A stretch of DNA of 64,000 nt, taken from the NCBI GenBank assembly GCA_903632075.3, contig CAHIKZ030004296.1:288501-352500 (forward strand), read 5' to 3'. How positions within the stretch are numbered: the first letter of the stretch is position 1; each line of letters begins with the position of its first letter. Below, piece after piece: positions 59,216-64,000 of this stretch. Both the position numbers and the translations under genes were made by a program. Source of the DNA: Acanthosepion pharaonis. Its lineage: Eukaryota; Mollusca; Cephalopoda; Sepiida; Sepiidae. The notes under the pieces are model-generated. The model did not search any database. It was not told the DNA's origin and saw only the letters and a program-made list of their open reading frames with translations.

Positions 59216-59757
59216 TTTTCTTTACATGCAAATTTTAATCAGAAAAATAGCATTCCCTTAATGAAAACATTTTTTTTTTCAAAATAATCAAACTTTGTAA
59301 GGATATGAATCATTTCAGGCTTAACTGTACATAAGTACAACAATAATTGTATTCATATAATCAATAATAATACTACGATAAAGAGTTTGTGCATATGAAT
59401 AAATAAAAAAAAAATTTTAAAAAATAAATCAAAATTCATATTACTTTTTGTACCTATTTATCCAGGATTAATATACAAACTCAAAATTCTAAAGCTTCTT
59501 GCATATTCATAAAAAACCCCCAAAAAAAACAAAACACCCACCCACACAGAACAAGAGTTTACGACACAAAAAAGTAAAATCTTTGTCATTATTGAGATTT
59601 GTATCCTTATCATTATTGTTTTTGTCATGATATTGCTCCTGATTTATATCATCTCCACTTTATCAGATGCATGTTCTTTTATTGTCATCTTGAATCCATT
59701 CTGTTTTTAGGATGATAACATGAATCCTTGATGCCTGAACCTGTGAACTATGATGGA
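59216..59757. other. AT-rich stretch, nothing identified
   Basis: No motif recognised. Confidence 0.45.
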
Positions 59758-59781
59758 GGGGGGTTGGGAGGATTGGGTGGG
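59758..59781 (+). other. Canonical G-quadruplex motif
   Basis: Four G-runs of at least 3 with loops TT, AGGATT and T (GGGGGGTTGGGAGGATTGGG then TGGG). Confidence 0.85.
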
Positions 59782-61097
59782 TGGTAAGATTAAAAAAATA
59801 AAAATTATAAGATCATAGTTATATAAACAATAAAAAGAAGACATTCATTTGAATAATTTATGTAATCAAAGTGTCTTAAAGGAAAAGTAAAGTTTAAGAG
59901 ATGGACATAAAATCTGTTATTACCAAACAAGGTTATCTCAGGTCGATATAAAGGTTTTCAGCACTATCTTTTGCATGATGTTAGGGAAATCATAAAAGTG
60001 TCTTTAAAGTTGATTTAGCTTATTGTTGCTCTTGTATGCATACTTTTTAATAGTTTGTGGAAAATTAAAAAAAATATTTTGATAAAAATTGGTTGAATAC
60101 ATGCAGCACAATATTATTTAGAAAATGGTACAGTAGATTTTTGGACATGGATCAATGGAATTCATGTCAAGCAAAGGTCAGAAATACTTTGTGGTGTTGA
60201 GGTGAGTGGGGAAAGAGATTTTGAGTGCAAAGACAAAGAACATTAGGAACTCAAAGCTTAAAAACTTATAAAATTAGAAAAAAAATTTTCAAAGGAAGGT
60301 GTAGTATAATCATGTGAAATTGAAAATAAAAAGAAACAAAATTAAAGATGGATCTATGTAATTTGAATGATGCATTGAAACAGAAATGGCATTTTTTATG
60401 GGTAAAGAAGTTAATTGAGAAATTTCTTGCAAATACAATGCAGCAAACAAGTTGACTATTCTTAAAGTCTGTCTTTTTCAGGCTATCAATTATTTTGAAC
60501 TAAACAACATTTGTTGTCTGATCAATAATTCCTAAACATTAACAAGAGTCAAATATTCCTCAAAGAATTTATTATAAGAATTGAAATCATTCTTTTATGA
60601 TAGAAAATACAATTTACCTGAGAGGTGTTATAAGGTTATAGAAAGCTAAGGGGAAATAGTTTTCACTGAATAATAATGCTATCATAATAAAAAAAAAAAA
60701 AAAAAACACATCAAAACAGTGGAAACGTTTTTTTATGAATCATATACACATCACCACACATACTGCGTACCTACTCTAGAACACTACTTTCTATGTATAA
60801 CTTGTTATGCTGATCTTCAGTGGTTGTTCCATTAACCTAATTCTGTACTTGTTTAAGCTAAATAAATATCAGTGAGTTCAGCAGTTAAGATAAGAGCTCC
60901 CCAACCCATGTTCTGTCTTGGCATGCCAGTAACAAGTGATTTCATCAAAAGTAAATTCAAATTGATGTAATAGTGAGCTTTCTACAAACTACAATTTATC
61001 CTGAGAGTAAAGCTTGAAAGACATTCTTGAAATATGGTGAAAAGAGTGCATTTCCACACATACATACACTGAATTATTTCTACATTCAAAAAGCTAT

Positions 61098-61133
<36 letters not shown>

Positions 61134-61380
61134 GGGAGGAGTCAAATTTTAATTCCTTGTACATGATACAAATTTAATAATTTCACTGGTTTTGTACTAC
61201 TGATTATTTAATGAGGGATTCAGAAAGCTTAAATTTTACATTTTAATTAATAATTGCTGTTAGACATGTAGGATTAAATCACAACTTCTCTTCATACAAA
61301 GCTTAGAAAGGAAATGTATGAGGTTTATTCAGAAACAATTTAGCTATTTAATATTGATAAAAAAAAAAAGAAGAAAAAGA
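59782..61380. other. AT-rich stretch, nothing identified
   Basis: Poly-A runs at 60690-60706 and 61101-61131. Confidence 0.5.
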
Positions 61381-62030
61381 AGCCTCCCTAAGGCAATGCC
61401 ACATTAGTCCCCTTTAAAGCAATCCCTCTGAGACCTATTAAAGCATTACTATCATTTTTTAAAACAGTTTGCAAAGTCATTTCAGAATTACTATCAGTGG
61501 CATCATTGCTTTCTCATTAATCTCATCCGCAGGTCAAAATTTTTTTTTTTCAATTGCAATTGGGTGGAAAGGCTGAAATTGTCAGGTTAAATCTGGGCAT
61601 TAGAGAGGCACTGACAGAACTGGGTAATGTAATGTTTGTTTCTTTGCAAAATGTGAAGAATTTACTCGGTCATTGTAAATGCATCAGTCAGTGTGTAAAC
61701 AAGCCCATTCAATGGTGTCTCGTTGTCAATTGAATGACACCATGGGAGAGTGTCTATTGCAATAGGTTTCCCTCTGATTGGTTGCCAAGTTACAGCAAGA
61801 CTTTTCAACCAGTTCTCAAGATATTTAAAATGGCTGGAAATTGTGAAGTTAAACAACTGCATCAAAATCTCACCAAACCAGCAGATAAAAGCCATTGTTT
61901 GTGAGAAACATAAATTTAGACCATCAGACTTGATCTTTACTAATAATTGTTTTATTAAGGATGGTCAAATAGTGTCAACAACAGCAAAATATTCAATTGC
62001 TTTTTTTAAGTGGAAAATTAAGGTGAGTAC
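61381..62030. promoter_or_regulatory. Candidate conserved non-coding stretch (weak)
   Basis: Composition is more even than its surroundings and it lacks simple repeats and transposon motifs. It contains GATTGGTTGCCA (CCAAT plus RFX-like half site) at 61778-61789, TTTGCAAA, GTAAACA, and an 8-bp inverted pair ATGGTGTC/GACACCAT (61714-61743). A 94-codon ORF (61750-62034) ends at AAG|GTGAGTA, a donor-like site, but its translation matches nothing I know. Confidence 0.22.
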
Positions 62031-63430
62031 TTGATAGGCTCTAAAATCTCATAACAATTAAAATATTGTATTTGAAGGTTAAGCAGAAAGTGTCAACAAC
62101 TTTAACACAAAGGAAAACTTGAACCAAATGGAATCACATTGTTTGATATACAGAGAAACAAGCATGCAACAAACCTCTTCAACAACTCAGGGATTTAATT
62201 AAAAAAAATACATTTTTTCTTTCTTACATTTTCTGACAAGCATCAGATGCTGCTGCTTCTATGTTTTAATTGATCAAAACAATGTAGGAAGTTCTAGAAA
62301 TTAATACTTTAGTCTATCTGTATACATGGTATATAACATCAATAATTACCTTACATTGATCCAGTGAACAAATAAAGTCAATGATTTTAAGCCCCAAACA
62401 AAATTTAAAGTTGGAATGTATATGCCAAAGTCAGTATTTAACTGTGCACAACTTTCCATCACATCACAAGGTGAAAGAATTAAATAATATCAAACAGATA
62501 TTTTATATTTTTCAAAAAAAAAAAAAAAAAAATTCAGGATACATATACAATACATACACAAAGAAAATAATAGTGTAAACAGAATGTAATAGATTGGTGG
62601 GGACATTCCATATCATTAGTTGACAGGTTTGTAATATATAGGTAAATAGAAAACTCGAAGAGGAAAAAAAAAAAAAAAAAAAAAAAAAAAGAAAATTGAA
62701 GATTAACCCATTAACAGAGTTTTTTTTACATTTTTTAAATTTATTCCAATTTGAAAGTTATTTTAATTTCAAATATACAATATCCCTACACAGAAAAAAT
62801 ATTTTGTTTTCATGAATTTAATTGTGTTAATTTAAATGTGATATGTCTAATTCATCATACCAGATTAAGTATATATTTATTTTCTTCAAATATAATCTAA
62901 CAGTTTTTCACCAAAATGAGAGTAAGAAAAAAAAAAAAAAATAAAATAAAATTATACATAAGAGGGTTGTTTCATCAAATCTGTTTTCACACTTCCAGTA
63001 CCACATGAAGGAAAGCATGGAAACACAGGTTTGTAATTTGTGGGACGATAATTCATTGTGCCTTATTGCCTATAAATTAAGAAAGTCACCTTAACCTGCA
63101 AAGACAAATTACCATCATTTTATTTGATTGAATCACTATCTGACAGAGAGAACTCTAATGACTCTCAATCACAAAATTAAGTTTTTGCTTCACAATTTGA
63201 CAAACTGCCGAGTCATTTTCAGTATTCTTCTGTCATTGCAAATTGGTGGTATTTCACAAACAATAAATTTCAATGAATAAAAAACGTTTTTCAATGGTAA
63301 ACATCACACATAAAATTAATTAACACCTACCATAAAAGCTCTCACTAATGTACTAAATTACATTTTGTAAATGTTGACAGGACAAAAGCAAAAAAAATAA
63401 GTCTTGTCACGTCCATGATATAAAGGAATA
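62031..63430. other. AT-rich stretch, nothing identified
   Basis: Poly-A runs at 62514-62531, 62664-62690 and 62929-62940. Confidence 0.5.
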
Positions 63431-63439
63431 CTTTTGTCT

Positions 63440-63905
63440 ATTTCTGTGATGAGGTATTGTAACTATTTACATTGTTTAGACTGTTGCCCTTATCCTTATT
63501 GTCATATTCACATTTCAGCCAACACATGGCCCAGTGAATAAAAGCATTGGTTGAAGTAATCCAGTGACTTTAGCCAAAGAATTGTGAGTTCTGCAGCAGA
63601 GATAAAAAAAACACAAAAAAACAACTAGAGAGTTGAGTTCCTAAAGGGAAATAACTGAAACTGATATATCCAGAAAAGGCCTAGTACATGGAACTAGAAC
63701 ACCTCAGTTGATTGTTCTAGTTCCATGTACCATGGAATTTCAAAACCAAACCCTTTATTTCATCTACCTCAGTTGATGAAATAAAGGGTTTGGTTTCGAA
63801 ATTCCAGTGTATATCACCTGAAGAAGACCAGAGTGTACAACAACTGAAATGTTGTGAATATGACAATAAAAATGAGAACAACAGTCTGAACAAAGTAAAT
63901 AGGGT
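63440..63905. mobile_element. Foldback-family element with two internal hairpins
   Basis: Terminal inverted repeats: TTTACATTGTTTAGACTGTT ... ATTGTCATATTCACA (63468-63514) and TGTGAATATGACAATAAAAA ... AACAAAGTAAA (63854-63900). The preceding GTCTATTTCTGTGATGAGGT (63437-) matches the left edge of the 24204-24295 insertion. The interior is collinear with 55830-56110 but has about 90 extra bases (63700-63790) that form two back-to-back hairpins: CATGGAACTAGAACA/TGTTCTAGTTCCATG, and a 33-base pair starting TGGAATTTCAAAACC. Confidence 0.75.
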
Positions 63906-64000
63906 AAAAAAAAAAAAAAATATTTGGTTAAGATGCAAGAATTTGTGTCCAGTATCTTTTTTTTTTTTTTTGTACTTAAAGAAATTCTTGAATAAAAATA

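Noticed and set aside
61750..62034. 94-codon plus-strand ORF ending at a donor-like AAG|GTGAGTA
   Set aside because: No recognisable domain and no convincing acceptor; kept only as part of a weak regulatory candidate.

Overview
The window looks like gene-poor, repeat-rich animal chromosome, most likely from a cephalopod mollusc (octopus-like). Base composition is strongly A+T. There are many long (TA)n, (CA)n and poly-A tracts, and no operons, rRNA or tRNA genes, or long open reading frames. The recognisable content is decayed transposable elements: Helitron, Penelope-like, LINE, Tc1/mariner, tRNA-derived SINE and foldback elements. The organism call is an inference from this repeat mix; no species-diagnostic gene is present.

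Only one piece of host protein-coding sequence is supported: a 184-base minus-strand exon at 38292-38475 with a strong acceptor and donor. It encodes the start of an F-BAR domain closest to the srGAP/ARHGAP4 family of Rho GTPase-activating proteins. I found no second exon, so much of the window probably lies in the long introns of that gene.

Layout. 1-5 kb: a LINE 3' part (minus strand) split by a 444-bp insertion with a 10-bp target duplication, then a decayed Helitron (Pif1-type) helicase. 5-18 kb: AT-rich DNA with a 63-bp-arm inverted repeat next to a (TA)n tract, a SINE, a 24-bp minisatellite inside a 59-codon ORF, and a ~0.4 kb direct duplication. 18-28 kb: microsatellites, a mariner-like relic with a nested insertion, two near-perfect long hairpins sandwiched between (TA)n tracts, and a complete-looking non-autonomous Helitron. 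28-36 kb: three SINEs, polypurine DNA, foldback/hammerhead-like repeats and a Tc1 transposon with both ends and an internal inverted copy of its own transposase. 38 kb: the exon. 43-50 kb: LINE C-terminal remnants, a 57-bp palindrome and a Penelope-like relic. 53-64 kb: a second Penelope-like fragment followed by a hammerhead-like motif, two copies of a foldback family, another SINE, a second Tc1 relic, a G-quadruplex motif and a possible conserved non-coding stretch.

No coherent new multi-gene system is visible. The most interesting signal is a set of scattered short elements with hammerhead-ribozyme-like cores. Some of them have inverted ends and 12-14 bp target duplications. They may be relics of Penelope-like or retrozyme-like RNA-mediated elements.
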